A stretch of DNA of 64,000 nt from Isochrysis galbana (GCA_018136815.1 CM030934.1:5959087-6023086), one strand, 5' to 3'. Counted from the stretch's first letter, positions 40,518 through 50,647 are shown. Notes: generated from the letters alone by a model not told the origin. A program made the numbers and translations.

Positions 40518-41308
40518 AGCGAGCCGGCGTGCCCAGCCGCGGCCATTGCTCGCTTCCCAAACTTCTCACCAGATAGATTAGTCGCCGGTGCCAGTCCTTT
40601 CCTTTTCTTTTCTCATGCTCATGAGCGTCCCCACCAAGAGGGAGCTGCGGGTCTCAGACGAGTGCGCGGGAGGACATGCGCGACCAAGGGAGGAGGATCG
40701 GATGATGGCGGATGTCTCTAGACTCCTTGGAGGGCTGGTGTCCGTGAAACAGAATTTTCAATCCATCATCGCGGTGAAAGCGACCTGCCACAAGTCCTCG
40801 GTGCTTGGAACGAGCGCTGATGAAAAGACAAAAAGTGCAAACAATTCTACACACGCTACACGCCACTAGGTACTAGTGCGGACGTGCAAAATGCTTGCAA
40901 GAATCTACCACTCTCGCTCTAGGGTCGATTACATGCAGAGGTCGCGTCCCGTCGAAAGTGGATCATCGAGTAGTTTCATTCGTCGCTCTTGATGTTGTCA
41001 TCAAGGCCGCCATCTTGCTCGATTACCCTGACCACGACATGGAACTCGTGTTCCTAGAGCGGCTCCTCTCTCTTCGGCCGACGAACGGAAGTTTCTTGCA
41101 AAATGTGCTCTCCGGTAGCTCAGGAAAATCAAGAACCGTCGAGTGGAAACCAGGCGAATCGAATTTTCCCAAGCCTTGGGCCAAGGCCAAAATCCATGCA
41201 TTGGCATTGAGTCTCTCGTCACAATCCACGTTCTTCTTAAGAACTGCGCCCGTAACACAAGTAATGTGAAGGGCTAGGGCTTATAGGTCATCGACTAAGG
41301 GGGGAGTA
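40518..41308. other. 3' flank, no recognised gene
   Basis: Two short open frames (40610-40869 and 40937-41269) show no family features. A peptide HRVVSFVALDVVIKAAILLD on the plus strand could be an old coding remnant. Otherwise nothing is seen. Confidence 0.35.
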
Positions 41309-41962
41309 TGTCAGAGCAAGGTTGATCTCACCTTTGGAAATCGCTTGCGAACTAACTTTATAGTTGGTTGCGATGGAGCGCGCCGGCGAGACTCTCCTCT
41401 CCTGTCGAGTCGACCGTTGCCGGAGAACTCTGAGCCACTCCATCGCGAGCGGCACCGGCGGCTAGCGCGACGCTTTGGCCCTCCTCTCCGCCGGGAGTTG
41501 GGTGCATAAAATTTTGGATTGGGTCGGGCACTCCGCTTTGGGATTTTGGACTGGGGACAAACGGCGAACGAGGGGCGATGGGGCGGCGAGACGCTCCTAG
41601 CGGCCCTAGTGTGATGAGTAGTGAGAGATTGTTAGCAGACCTACAAAGAACCTTTCCCTCAGGGAGGGAGCCTAGATTGCTAGAGTGCAGCGATGGCTGC
41701 GAAAACACCCACGAAAAACACCAAAATTCGACTACCTTGGGACAGGAGGAGCGCACCTCGCGACAGAGGAGCGCACCTCGCGATAGAAGAGGAGGAGGCA
41801 GCACCACGCGGCACCTCACGACAGAGGAGGAGGAGTGCAGCACCACGCGGCATCTCGTGACAGTGGAGGAGGAGGCAGCACCATACGGCACCGCTAGCAA
41901 ACCGGCACGCCTTCGTAGGCAATCTCCAAAGGTGAGATCAGCTTTCTGCTCTGACAAAGGCC
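41309..41962. mobile_element. Inverted-repeat-flanked element, 650 bp
   Basis: Left arm 41309-41343 (TGTCAGAGCAAGGTTGATCT, CACCTTTGGAAATCGC) and right arm 41917-41960 are inverted copies with only a few differences (one 3-4 base indel). The interior starts with a hairpin-family copy at 41350 (stem with one T-G wobble, ATG 41373). It also contains a ~57-bp tandem repeat at 41775-41890 built on GGAGGAGG and GCACCACGCGGCA. No ORF of note. MITE-like or an inverted duplication. Confidence 0.6.
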
Positions 41963-42232
41963 GGGCATGAGCGGCAGGCTTACTAGCAGCCCTAGGCGGG
42001 GAGGTGCGTGCGAGAGAGCAGAGGCAGATAAACGATAGCAGCATCGCCGACTCCCCGAGAGGAATATGAACATACACACATGCGCATAAAGAGAGCGCGC
42101 GGGGGGGGGGGGGAGCATGGAGATTCCCTAGGGGGAGACATGGCCACGTAAGTGTTGCTCGAACGGCACACGGCGGCATTCATTGAACCAACGCACTGCG
42201 ACCGTAGAACTCACGTGAAAAGGGACGAGAAC

Positions 42233-42432
42233 TGGCGCACTACACGACGCACGTATGACACACACATGCGTGGTGTAGTGCGCCACTTGCTCGTTCCCCT
42301 CTGCCTCTCTTCCGCACGTCTGATACACAATGCAAACTAGGTATTTCATACGTGCGTCGTGTAGTGCGCCAACTTGCTCGTTCCCTTCTGCCTCTCTTCC
42401 GCACGTCTGACACACAATGGAAACTAGGTAGC
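42233..42432. repeat. Palindrome plus 86-bp direct duplication
   Basis: 42233-42285 is a near-perfect palindrome (arms TGGCGCACTACAC.ACGCA and TGCGT.GTGTAGTGCGCCA). Its right arm begins an ~80-base unit (42267-42345) that is repeated at 42353-42432 with a few differences, including TCTTCCGCACGTCTGA and AACTAGGTA. Confidence 0.8.
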
Positions 42433-42635
42433 ATCTCGAGTCTTGACTCGGAGTCAAGCCAGGCGATTGTGCGCTTGTGGTCGCCCCGTAAAGAACAAGC
42501 TGAATTGTTTCTTTCGAAACCAGGTGGAAAGTACACACATTACCGTGCCGTCGCTTCGATGTCGTCAACGACGAAGACTCCCAATTTATTGCGCCAGATC
42601 GTGTTCTCTTAGGAGCAGCTTTGGCTGGCGATCAG

Positions 42636-45086
42636 TCAAAAGAATCGGCTGGGATAGACGGGGTTCGTGGCTCGGCGACGCATTGTTTCGATACCTACTA
42701 GTAGGTGCTTCCGTAATATTGGAGTTCGCTGGCTCAAACGACGGTCACTCGCATCGGGAACGGCAGTGTCGCTTGCTGCCCCAGAAGTCTCGGGAATCAG
42801 CAAGCTGTGCGCGCCGGGCTCGTCGTCGTTGTTGCTGTCTCCATCTTCAAAATCACCCTCCTCGTAGGCCACATCAACATCGTGCATGGCTTGCGACAGA
42901 CCAGTGTGGGATTCTGACTCGCCACAATCTTCTTCGCTCTCGGATAAATCCTTCTCGCTTGGTCGAGGCCCTGGAGACTCCCACATCGTCGACGCCATTG
43001 CCATCCCATTCACTCCAGTGGTTCGTGATGCACTGCACAACCTGTACAACTCGGGCAATTCGTCTGGGTCCAGCTCGGTGGCGGAGTCGCTGTCCGCGTC
43101 CATCTCATCCCCTACAGATCCCCCAATGCGGACCTCAAAGGGTTCGGACATTAGATGGCTTGACGGTTCGGACATCAGATGGCTTGACAGACGACTCGCA
43201 CCCTCGACAACGGTGAGGCCCGGTGCGTCTGGATGCAACTCATCAACTGCTCTGTCCACGAAGCACGGTGCAGGCACGATGGATTCGCTCACCGCCTGTG
43301 TCATCGTTGAGCAGGGGAGCGCTACCATTGTCGCACCACGAGTCTCCGATGTCGGCTCAATTGGTCGAACGGCTGAATTCATCGTGCCCTCGATGCCACA
43401 GCTATAGCTCCTAGAGCTACTCGTCCGATGCACGCCCATTTGCGAGCATGCTTGATCAAAGAGTGAGATCTCGGAGTCGTCTGACACGGAGCCGTCGTCA
43501 GACTTGGCCGAGTTCCCGGCCCCAGCGACTTCCTCCAAGTGTACGGTGCGCACATACGAATGACGAAGACGGCCGTCGTTCAGGCGTGGTTGTGTTGAGG
43601 ACGTGCACAAATGCAAGGTGCTCACCCTGCACGAGCCGCAATGACCCTCGGATATCCTGTTCTCGAGATGGGGGTCGGAGCACTCATAACTTTGTTCATT
43701 GTCGCTCCACCGAAGCGATGCAGTCCTCTTCTGCTCGTGATCCAATACCTCGCTCAGGTGAGCGACACCTTCGTCCTCACTTGAGGTCGCGTGAAGATCT
43801 CCATCGTCGTGTTCCACGTCGAGAGCGCATTCCTGTCTTCGCCACGCATCCTCCTCGTCCCAAGATTCTCGACATCCCACTTCAGCAGTTTCCTCGTACA
43901 GCTGGTGTAACCCTGGCTCCGAGCTCCCAATCGATGCCAAGCTGTTGTCATCGTTGGAGTGTTGACGTATTCCCACAATAGCTGCATGGTGGCCATTGAC
44001 ATCCATGTGTGTCTCCTGCATCCCATGCCTGAAACTGGTCGCGGTGGCAGACGAATGCTCTGCAGCTCCTGACAATTCGTCGATAGAATCATACGCTGCG
44101 GTTGCAGGTAACCTTATCGCTCCAGAAATCTGTTGCCTCGAGGCAGCTAGTCCATGTTGATGGGTGTGCACAGACGACGGCTTTGGAGCGTGTGTTGAAC
44201 TTGCTCCTACAGCATCCCCACTGGCCACTGTGGTCCCTACGGCTGTATCCATGGCCAGTTGCTCGATGGCGCCCGCATTCGATGCCTTAGCTCTGGGATC
44301 GGAAGGCAGACTCTCATAGCAACGCATGACGCTGATCACCTTGCGCGATTTTGCAGGGCCAAAGCGTTGCGATCCCTCTGTCCCTGAGCGCCTGCGGCGG
44401 CCGAGCCGGAGCTCAGCCAGCGCGGCCTCTGCCGCCGATTCATCTTTGCAGAGCTCGTATAGCCTCCGGAATGTCGGGAATGCGCGATGCACTGCTTTTG
44501 CCTGAGACTCGGCTAGCACCTGCCTTAGGGCAGCCAGCCATGCGCCCGAGAGCGTCTTTTGTGCACCCTGATTGAATCGCACTGCTCGGGGGTCCAAGCC
44601 GCACAGGAATCTCTCTTCGCGCGGTGCTTGCCGTGTGGGCTCTAGCGCCAGCGCGTAGGTGGTCAGGGTGTCCACCATTTCCGCGTGACGCATGTGGCGA
44701 ATCGTGACGCCCAGCTCGAGCTGCGCGTGTGCAATGGTGCGGCTGACTGCGTTCAGTGAGTCGCTGAGGACGGCAAACGTGAGGCGCTGCACAGCCGAAG
44801 TGGAGACTAGCCGGTCGGGAGCGGCGCAGCCGTTCGGCATCAGTACGCTCAATGCACTCCTCACTCGCTCCAGCTCGGCCGCTAGCCTGTTGTCTTGAGC
44901 GAGGCGGAGGAAGTTCTCTCCGGTCCACACAACGAGAATGTGCGCCACGGCGCTGTTGGGAGTCAGCTCCCAGTGGGCAGTGGCGCAGAGGTGCGGATGG
45001 AGGTCGGGCACGATCCCTAATTCCTCATTCCACCGCAGCGGCGGGTGGAGCGCAGCCAGCGACTCAGAGACGAAGGTGGAGACCAT
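42636..45086 (-). CDS. Large unknown protein with acidic disordered C-terminus
   Basis: An 816-residue single-exon protein from ATG 45086. Residues 1-240 look folded and helical (NSAVAHILVVWTGENFLRLA, LNAVSRTIAHAQLELGVTIR, HMRHAEMVDTLTTYALALEP, AVHRAFPTFRRLYELCKDES). The remainder is low-complexity, Ser/His/Asp/Glu-rich, with a tandem octapeptide SSHLMSEP (twice) near residue 640 and acidic clusters (DEMDADSDSATELDPDELPE; EEGDFEDGDSNNDDE). No family recognised. Possible nuclear or regulatory protein by composition only. Upstream sequence to 45130 contains no other in-frame start. Confidence 0.65.
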   Translation of the reverse strand: MVSTFVSESLAALHPPLRWNEELGIVPDLHPHLCATAHWELTPNSAVAHILVVWTGENFLRLAQDNRLAAELERVRSALSVLMPNGCAAPDRLVSTSAVQRLTFAVLSDSLNAVSRTIAHAQLELGVTIRHMRHAEMVDTLTTYALALEPTRQAPREERFLCGLDPRAVRFNQGAQKTLSGAWLAALRQVLAESQAKAVHRAFPTFRRLYELCKDESAAEAALAELRLGRRRRSGTEGSQRFGPAKSRKVISVMRCYESLPSDPRAKASNAGAIEQLAMDTAVGTTVASGDAVGASSTHAPKPSSVHTHQHGLAASRQQISGAIRLPATAAYDSIDELSGAAEHSSATATSFRHGMQETHMDVNGHHAAIVGIRQHSNDDNSLASIGSSEPGLHQLYEETAEVGCRESWDEEDAWRRQECALDVEHDDGDLHATSSEDEGVAHLSEVLDHEQKRTASLRWSDNEQSYECSDPHLENRISEGHCGSCRVSTLHLCTSSTQPRLNDGRLRHSYVRTVHLEEVAGAGNSAKSDDGSVSDDSEISLFDQACSQMGVHRTSSSRSYSCGIEGTMNSAVRPIEPTSETRGATMVALPCSTMTQAVSESIVPAPCFVDRAVDELHPDAPGLTVVEGASRLSSHLMSEPSSHLMSEPFEVRIGGSVGDEMDADSDSATELDPDELPELYRLCSASRTTGVNGMAMASTMWESPGPRPSEKDLSESEEDCGESESHTGLSQAMHDVDVAYEEGDFEDGDSNNDDEPGAHSLLIPETSGAASDTAVPDASDRRLSQRTPILRKHLLVGIETMRRRATNPVYPSRFF

Positions 45087-46228
45087 CTCGGCGAGAGCTC
45101 TGCGTGCCGCGCCGCCATGCGCGGGAGAGGAGTAAGAGCTCCCAAAACTACATATGCTCTAGTACTACAAAACTTCTTTCTGCTTGCTGTACACAGGAGA
45201 GTTTTCGAACCGCGGCACCGCGGCGGATGTGTACGACCCTAGATGGGAAACACGTTTTCGCCGTGTTTCATTAAAGGCAAGAAAGACAGGTTTTTGCGGC
45301 GCCGTTTTATCCGCCGTGTTTCTACGACAGGGACCAAACCAACTCCAACTACTGCTTTTGCTTTGGTTTTTCAAGTTCACTAGTCACTAGTCACTAGTCA
45401 CAAGCATAACTTATAACTTTCGCATTTCGCACCGTCTCCGCACTTCACCGGGCACTAACTCCCCTCCGGGGGGGGGGCGTCAGTCACTCTCATGCCCTGC
45501 CTCCTGGCAAGGCGCCTTGCCGTCATTATTCGTCATTCGGTGCCAGTTTTTTTGTAAACGCCGACTACTATTATTATATTGACAGATAGCAGTTCGGTTT
45601 TTTTCAATCCTACCCCCCCCCCGACAGCCCCACCCCTCCCACATCACACCCCAGGTGCAGAGGGTCAGGGAGCCTCGCGCTTGGGCCTCTCGGGCGACCC
45701 TGTCGCATCCGCGAGTGACCCCAACCCTTCATGCTTTTTCGTGCTCCTTCGCGCCTGTCTGCGCTTGCTCGCCTCGGAGTTTTACTTTCTCGTTGAACTC
45801 TTTACTCGTAACCCGCTCATCGCTCCTTGCCTGATCCGCTTCTCGCCTTCTTTGCTCCTTGCCTGGCTACTTGCCGAGGGAGTTCGTTCCTCTTTCTTCT
45901 TCTGTAACGATTTCCTCGTCGGCGCTGTGCTGGCGTAGATCGCTGGACGGGGCCGCCGTCTGGGTCAACCCCGGCACAGGGCCGTGTTTGTACCCACTGC
46001 GCTGCAAGCGAGAAAGTGGAGAGGAAAGGCAGGCAGCGACCCGCGTGATGGGATTGCTCCCGCAGGACAGCCCAGAACGCAGCGGGATGCGCCGCACCGC
46101 CTCCTCAATCAAGCGCAGCGGGAGCGAGACCACGAACTGCCACGCCAAGCTCCACAGCTCATGCTGCGACGATGAATTGCAGCTGGGTTAAGATTGGGCA
46201 AGAGTGGGAATTGGATATAGAAAGATTT
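45087..46228. other. Intergenic, no recognised gene
   Basis: 45375-45402 has three CACTAGT repeats. A plus-strand frame around 45740-45938 is hydrophobic (FYFLVELFTRNPLIAPCLIR) but without family signs. Retroelement debris is likely. Confidence 0.35.
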
Positions 46229-46553
46229 CAACTAACTTTATAGTTGGTCGCCATGGAGCGCGCCGCCGCTCCCCACCCCTCCTTCGGGCCCCCCGCCGCG
46301 GGCGCCCCCCCAGTACCCATGGAGCTGTCGCTGGCGAAGCGACCGCGTCCACCCGCGGAGGCCGAGCAGGTGAGCGCGATCCCGGTCGCGCCACACGGCC
46401 CGTGGCCCAGGCCACACTCGACACAGCAGCCATGCTGGCCCACCTCATGGTGGGCCACAGGCTGTGGAGGACAGGGAGGCAGAAACACACAACCCGAACC
46501 ACTACTGCGACCGACGCCGAGCGCGCATGCGCGCGTGCACACCAATCTTGGAA

Positions 46554-46778
46554 TCCACATTAGTGAGGTTTACCACCTTGGTTAGGGGTCTTGCCCCGCC
46601 GAAATCGAACTCCACCATACGTACTGATAAGGCCGCTCAAGGAAGAAAGCCTAAGCTAAAGAAAGCACTAGAACTAAGCACTCCCGTTTTCCGGGAGAAC
46701 GAAAAAGGAAAGATACGAATGAGCGAAAACTTTGGCCTCGTGGCGAAAGCACTCGGCCTCGCCGGGAGACTCGAGTAA
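46554..46778 (+). pseudogene. Retroelement C-terminal domain, copy 1
   Basis: In frame: STLVRFTTLVRGLAPPKSNS, GRKPKLKKALELSTPVFREN, EKGKIRMSENFGLVAKALGL, then GRLE stop. About 45% identical to the downstream copy. It looks like the last ~75 residues of a larger ORF. Confidence 0.6.
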
Positions 46779-46882
46779 CACAACGGAACAACTACTCGAA
46801 CCGGTCACTCGTAAACGAGCTATAACGAAACGTCTTACAACAAAATCACCCCTTCCACTATATACCCGTCATCGAACGTACC

Positions 46883-47101
46883 TTGACCAGATTCACGATC
46901 CTCGTACGGGGCCTTGAAGCCTCTAACAAAACCTCGCCGGCACGTACGCACCAAGCCTCCAGAGGCAGAAAACCTAAGATTAAGGACGCAAGGGATCTTA
47001 GCGCCCCAATATTTAAGATGAATGACAAAGGTGTCCTCGCGATGAGCGTGAATCTGTCCCTGGTGGCACACGCACTCGACATAGCGGGAAAGTTAGCCTG
47101 A
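46883..47101 (+). pseudogene. Retroelement C-terminal domain, copy 2
   Basis: Reads TRFTILVRGLEASNKTSPAR, GRKPKIKDARDLSAPIFKMN, DKGVLAMSVNLSLVAHALDI, AGKLA stop. Shared core: TLVRGL...GRKPKIK...DLSxPIFxxNxKGxLxMSxNxxLVAxALxxAGxL. No upstream in-frame ATG; a 5'-truncated remnant. Confidence 0.6.
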
Positions 47102-47575
47102 AAACCTGACGTACACCACACCTCACAACCCCCCCCCCAAAGAAAAAAAAACCCAACAGCGTCGACCCGGTACATACATAACCCCGAGTCCGACACTTAA
47201 GGTAACCCCAACCTTACATACCCCAATAGAAGCCGATCGCTCGATGGCGCGAGGGAAGGCCGAAGAGTCGACCGTCGGGGATCGGTGCACGCCGCCTGCC
47301 ACTGGAAACCCCGAGTACTGGGCCCCTAAGTAGAGCACAAGGGGACGAGCCGCGAGGCGAGTGCGAGGGAGTGAGAAGGGATGCGGGCGCGGCTGTCAGA
47401 TGGAGGATGTCAGGGTCGCGCGCGCGGTGAGATTATTAAGAAGTTTTTTTTTATTTATTCGACGAGCGTCAGATAGAATCCGTCCTTCGTAAGGAAGCTG
47501 CCGAAATGCTCTTCGTAGAGCGCGCCCAGGGGGTGTCTGCGATGGAGAGAGGGGGGCGCGATGCCCCCATTGGCC

Positions 47576-47719
47576 TCCTACTTATAAAAGTAGTTTGAAA
47601 GGATCAGCCTGGACGACATACGCCCGATATACGACACGGACAAGCACGACAACTTAAGCCCTAGCGCGGAACTTCTCTCCCTGGCCACGAGGCTGGGAGT
47701 GACGCACTTGGATGTGTAA
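47576..47719 (+). pseudogene. Retroelement C-terminal domain, copy 3, cut by a hairpin-family insertion
   Basis: 47594-47719 reads FERISLDDIRPIYDTDKHDN and LSPSAELLSLATRLGVTHLD V stop, related to the 35-kb copy (FRPLFETNDDNELVPSSKL). Immediately left, an oppositely oriented hairpin-family 5' end (stem 47576-47595, loop TTAT) interrupts it. Confidence 0.55.
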
Positions 47720-47889
47720 CCACCCCGGAAACAGGCCGGGAGACGTCACGCTAGGCACACCACAACGCGCACCAAGGACAATCCCAACACGGAGCATGAG
47801 TCAAAACGACTCATAAGCATGCGAGCACGACGCACGAGGCACTCCGCTAGAAATACGAAAGCCATATCGCAAAACAACAGGCCTGCCTT

Positions 47890-48080
47890 GAACTCGCACT
47901 CCGAGCTGGGCCCGTGGTAGAAGACTTGGGCCGCACCCCCGAGACCAAAGACAAAGGAACAAGGGGGGGAAGGTAAGGGGGCGAAGGGAAGGGAAGCAAG
48001 GGCGACGATGAACGTGTAGTAGAGGATACCAGTATAGCAATAAGTGTAAGCCCTAAATCTTCAGAAGTTTTTTTTTCAAC
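47890..48080 (+). mobile_element. Retroelement 3' module (type F) ending beside the TIR gene stop codon
   Basis: Colinear with the reverse complement of 63722-63900 (GGGCCGCACCCCCGAGACCAAA, GACAAAGGAACAAG), ending AATCTTCAGAAG plus nine T at 48078. The TIR gene's stop codon begins only 5 bases further on (48085). Confidence 0.65.
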
Positions 48081-48084
48081 ATTG

Positions 48085-50217
48085 TTAGTACGGCAACCAG
48101 AGAAGTGCACCCTTTGTAACGGCCTTCCTGCAAATGCGGTTGACCGCTAAATCAAAGTACTCTTTGTCCGATACATCGACATGCTCAAAGTCGATGCCGG
48201 CAAGATGCTTGGCAATTATCTTATCCATGCTCTGCTCGAGACGCTCTCCAATCTTCATCTTGTCATTGCAAGGGATGATGGGCTGAATGTGCTTGCCGGC
48301 CGCGCATGCCCATTTGAGCTCTTGGATGCAGAAAGGGCGGTCGAGGTATGCAGTGTGAGGCTTGCTGTCTACCGGCCCGGTCACGATGGCTACAACGACT
48401 TTCGAGTTCTTGATGCCCTCCTTCATTGCGTCTACACTCTTGTCGTCCATCTTGATGTCATACCACACGCAGTACCCGAGCTCGTTGAGCCGCGAGAACA
48501 GGCTCTCAGCCAGATACCTCGCCTCGGTGTTCCGTTGCGTGTAGGAAATGAAGAAGTCCCACTGGCCAGGCGTGTTGATGGCCCACTTCAGCTGCTGCTC
48601 CTTCGCACGAGCCGCGGCCTTTCGGGACAAATAGACAAGAAGCAGTGCGACCACCCAACAGCCAAGCTCAAGCTTCTGCACGCGAAGATTAACGATGGCT
48701 TGTATCAATGGACTCATTCCGAAATACTTGTCGCTTGGCGCCAGAATGATACTCATGTAGATTGGGACGCAGATGGCAAGAGCCGCGTATACAAGCGTCC
48801 ACGTCGTATACCACTTGATCTCGTGACCTTGCCACGTTGCCGGTGCTTTCGCCGGCGGCAGGCGATGCCGAGAGGTGGCCTCTCGCAGAAGGAGTAGCAT
48901 GATGACGTCGACGGATATCATTAGGAAGCTGTACGTCCGGCCTAACATCGGCATCCTCGCACGATCCGCTTCGCAGGCGGAGTACAGGGATGCATATGGG
49001 TAGGGCGCGCCAAATGGGCTGGCGCCCACCTCGCGCATGTCTTGCCATGTCGACCGCTGGGCAATCTGATCGCATTCAGACCTGGAGGGCGTACCGTGCA
49101 GCTGCTCATTTGCAGCGCAGTTCTCGATCAAGTAGCGCAGGTCCACGTGGGCGCAGAACGCGCTGTTCGAGTAAGGCGCCCAGGCTACGGGAGGCAAAAT
49201 GGCCGGTGCGGAGAGCGAAGTTTGCAAAACGCAAGTGAAGCAGAGCAGCTGGATTAGCATGCCAACGAGCAAGGAGCTCAAAGCACTGGAGGTGTACTCT
49301 GTCACTGCCCTTAGGTGCCTCCGCTTAACAATTGCACGGCGGAGCCACGTAATCAAAAATAGGAGGAAGCCTGCCATGGGTAGCGCGATGAGGTGAACCG
49401 GGTCGGGTTCAAGTGCCCCCTGCATTATGAGGAGCGCAGCAAGTGTGCACATCCAGAGGAGGAATAGGCCGGTGTACACCACCTCAGATGGCCGCATCCG
49501 CTGTGCATGCCTTTCCAACTTCTCCAGATCCGACTTGGTTGTGGTTTTCGAATGGGCAACCTCATTGCCCACATCCTCGGCCACATAATCCATCTGGTTC
49601 GCCAAGTCTTCGGCAGGTCGCTCATCGGCAGCCGAAGGAGCACAGATGTTGGGCTCAGTCCGCACAGTTTTCCTCGTGACATTGGCCGACAGGCGCTGCT
49701 CGACCTCTTGCTTGAACTCCTTAACCAATGTGTCGATGCCAATGAGCATGCCCGCATAAAGCAGCGTCATGAAGATCGGGGTGGCCGCGGCTACCACGAC
49801 CAGGAAGTTAGCAGTGTTGAGCCACAGGTACGGTTCCTGTACGTTGGTGTCCAAGCTGTGGTGATGCCATGCCAAGAACAACCAGACAAACCCTGCAACT
49901 TGGGGCAAGCCTACCACCCACGGGGCGAGCTGCTGCCAAAGGCGAGTGAGGGAGCGCCTGATGTCGGCGTTCTTGCCGTGCAGCAGACGTAGGCCAGCCC
50001 GTGCCGCTATGATCGGTGGCTTGAGCGCCTTACTGCGGCGGCGTTCTCTATAGGCGCGCCAGATAGCGCGCTGGATGACTTCAGTAGCTGCGTGTTTTGC
50101 CTCTTTCGTTCTTCTGGCCTGGGGCGAACGGTGGCGTCGAGAGGCGCCGTGGCGCGCTCTTTGGAATTGTTCAGTCATACCAATAGATTGACATTTCTGA
50201 GCTTGGTCGTTGACCAT
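48085..50217 (-). CDS. IQ-motif, multi-pass membrane, TIR-domain protein
   Basis: 710 residues from ATG 50217 (MVNDQAQKCQSIG); an upstream in-frame GTG is not used. A basic N-terminus carries an IQ calmodulin-binding motif at about 46-60 (VIQRAIWRAYRERRR). About eight hydrophobic segments follow, including VGLPQVAGFVWLFLAW, FLVVVAAATPIFMTLLYAGM, VVYTGLFLLWMCTLAALLIM, LLVGMLIQLLCFTCVLQ, SFLMISVDVIMLLLL and TLVYAALAICVPIYMSIILA, with one Cys-containing outer loop. Residues ~552-690 form a TIR domain: WDFFISYTQRNTEARYLAES, GYCVWYDIKMD, SVDAMKEGIKNSKVVVAIVT, FCIQELKWACAAGKHIQPII. TIR domains act as scaffolds or NAD(P) hydrolases; at the position of the catalytic Glu an Asp seems to stand (SVDAM). 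The architecture is unlike Toll receptors or plant TIR-NLRs. An immune or Ca2+-linked signalling role is inference. Confidence 0.85.
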   Translation of the reverse strand: MVNDQAQKCQSIGMTEQFQRARHGASRRHRSPQARRTKEAKHAATEVIQRAIWRAYRERRRSKALKPPIIAARAGLRLLHGKNADIRRSLTRLWQQLAPWVVGLPQVAGFVWLFLAWHHHSLDTNVQEPYLWLNTANFLVVVAAATPIFMTLLYAGMLIGIDTLVKEFKQEVEQRLSANVTRKTVRTEPNICAPSAADERPAEDLANQMDYVAEDVGNEVAHSKTTTKSDLEKLERHAQRMRPSEVVYTGLFLLWMCTLAALLIMQGALEPDPVHLIALPMAGFLLFLITWLRRAIVKRRHLRAVTEYTSSALSSLLVGMLIQLLCFTCVLQTSLSAPAILPPVAWAPYSNSAFCAHVDLRYLIENCAANEQLHGTPSRSECDQIAQRSTWQDMREVGASPFGAPYPYASLYSACEADRARMPMLGRTYSFLMISVDVIMLLLLREATSRHRLPPAKAPATWQGHEIKWYTTWTLVYAALAICVPIYMSIILAPSDKYFGMSPLIQAIVNLRVQKLELGCWVVALLLVYLSRKAAARAKEQQLKWAINTPGQWDFFISYTQRNTEARYLAESLFSRLNELGYCVWYDIKMDDKSVDAMKEGIKNSKVVVAIVTGPVDSKPHTAYLDRPFCIQELKWACAAGKHIQPIIPCNDKMKIGERLEQSMDKIIAKHLAGIDFEHVDVSDKEYFDLAVNRICRKAVTKGALLWLPY

Positions 50218-50647
50218 GCGCCCAGTGCGGCACGTTGCCCTCTTCCTCCCTCCCCAGGCACGAGAGCGCCGCCACTTTAGAGGGGGTTTTGAGGTCACTC
50301 AAGAGTGACTCCACTGTGGGCGACTCCACTGCGTTGGCGCGCTGTTGAGTCCCTGTTGAGTTCGCTCTCCAAAAGACCGTTGAGGCGAACACGCCTTAAG
50401 CTTCACGCGCGACCGTTGGAAAGAACGCCGCTCGCGCTTCCATACTTCGCAACTGCCCCCTCCCCCTCCCCACCCTTCCGGTATTCTGCCCCCCCCCCCC
50501 CCCCCCCCGCGCGCGTCTCCCTCCTGCCTGCCAGCCGAGGGGATTCGAATCGCTCCGACCCCCGTCCCCCCGACGCCACACGCTCCTCCTCCCTCTCTCT
50601 CTCCCTCTCTGCCTCTCTCTCTTTCGCTCGCTCTTCTCTCTCTGTCT

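Larger units (their letters stand above)
46230..47455 (+). mobile_element. Hairpin-family element joined to a retroelement 3' end (composite, 1.2 kb)
   Basis: The 5' hairpin 46230-46249 (AACTAACT, TTAT, AGTTGGTC) is followed by CGCC and ATG 46253 (MERAAAPHPSFGPPAAGAPP...LAKRPRPPAEAEQV...GPWPRPH). A second part carries two tandem copies of the conserved C-terminal block (46554-46778 and 46883-47101). The 3' UTR contains GGGCCCCTAAGTAGAGCAC (47320) and ends GCGGTGAGATTATTAAGAAG plus T run at 47450, colinear with 23930-24157. This copy links the hairpin 5' end, the C-terminal domain and the 3' module in one element, apparently with a central deletion. Confidence 0.65.

Noticed and set aside
50218-50298. 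Earlier start of the TIR protein
   Set aside because: It would need a GTG start; the first ATG is at 50217.
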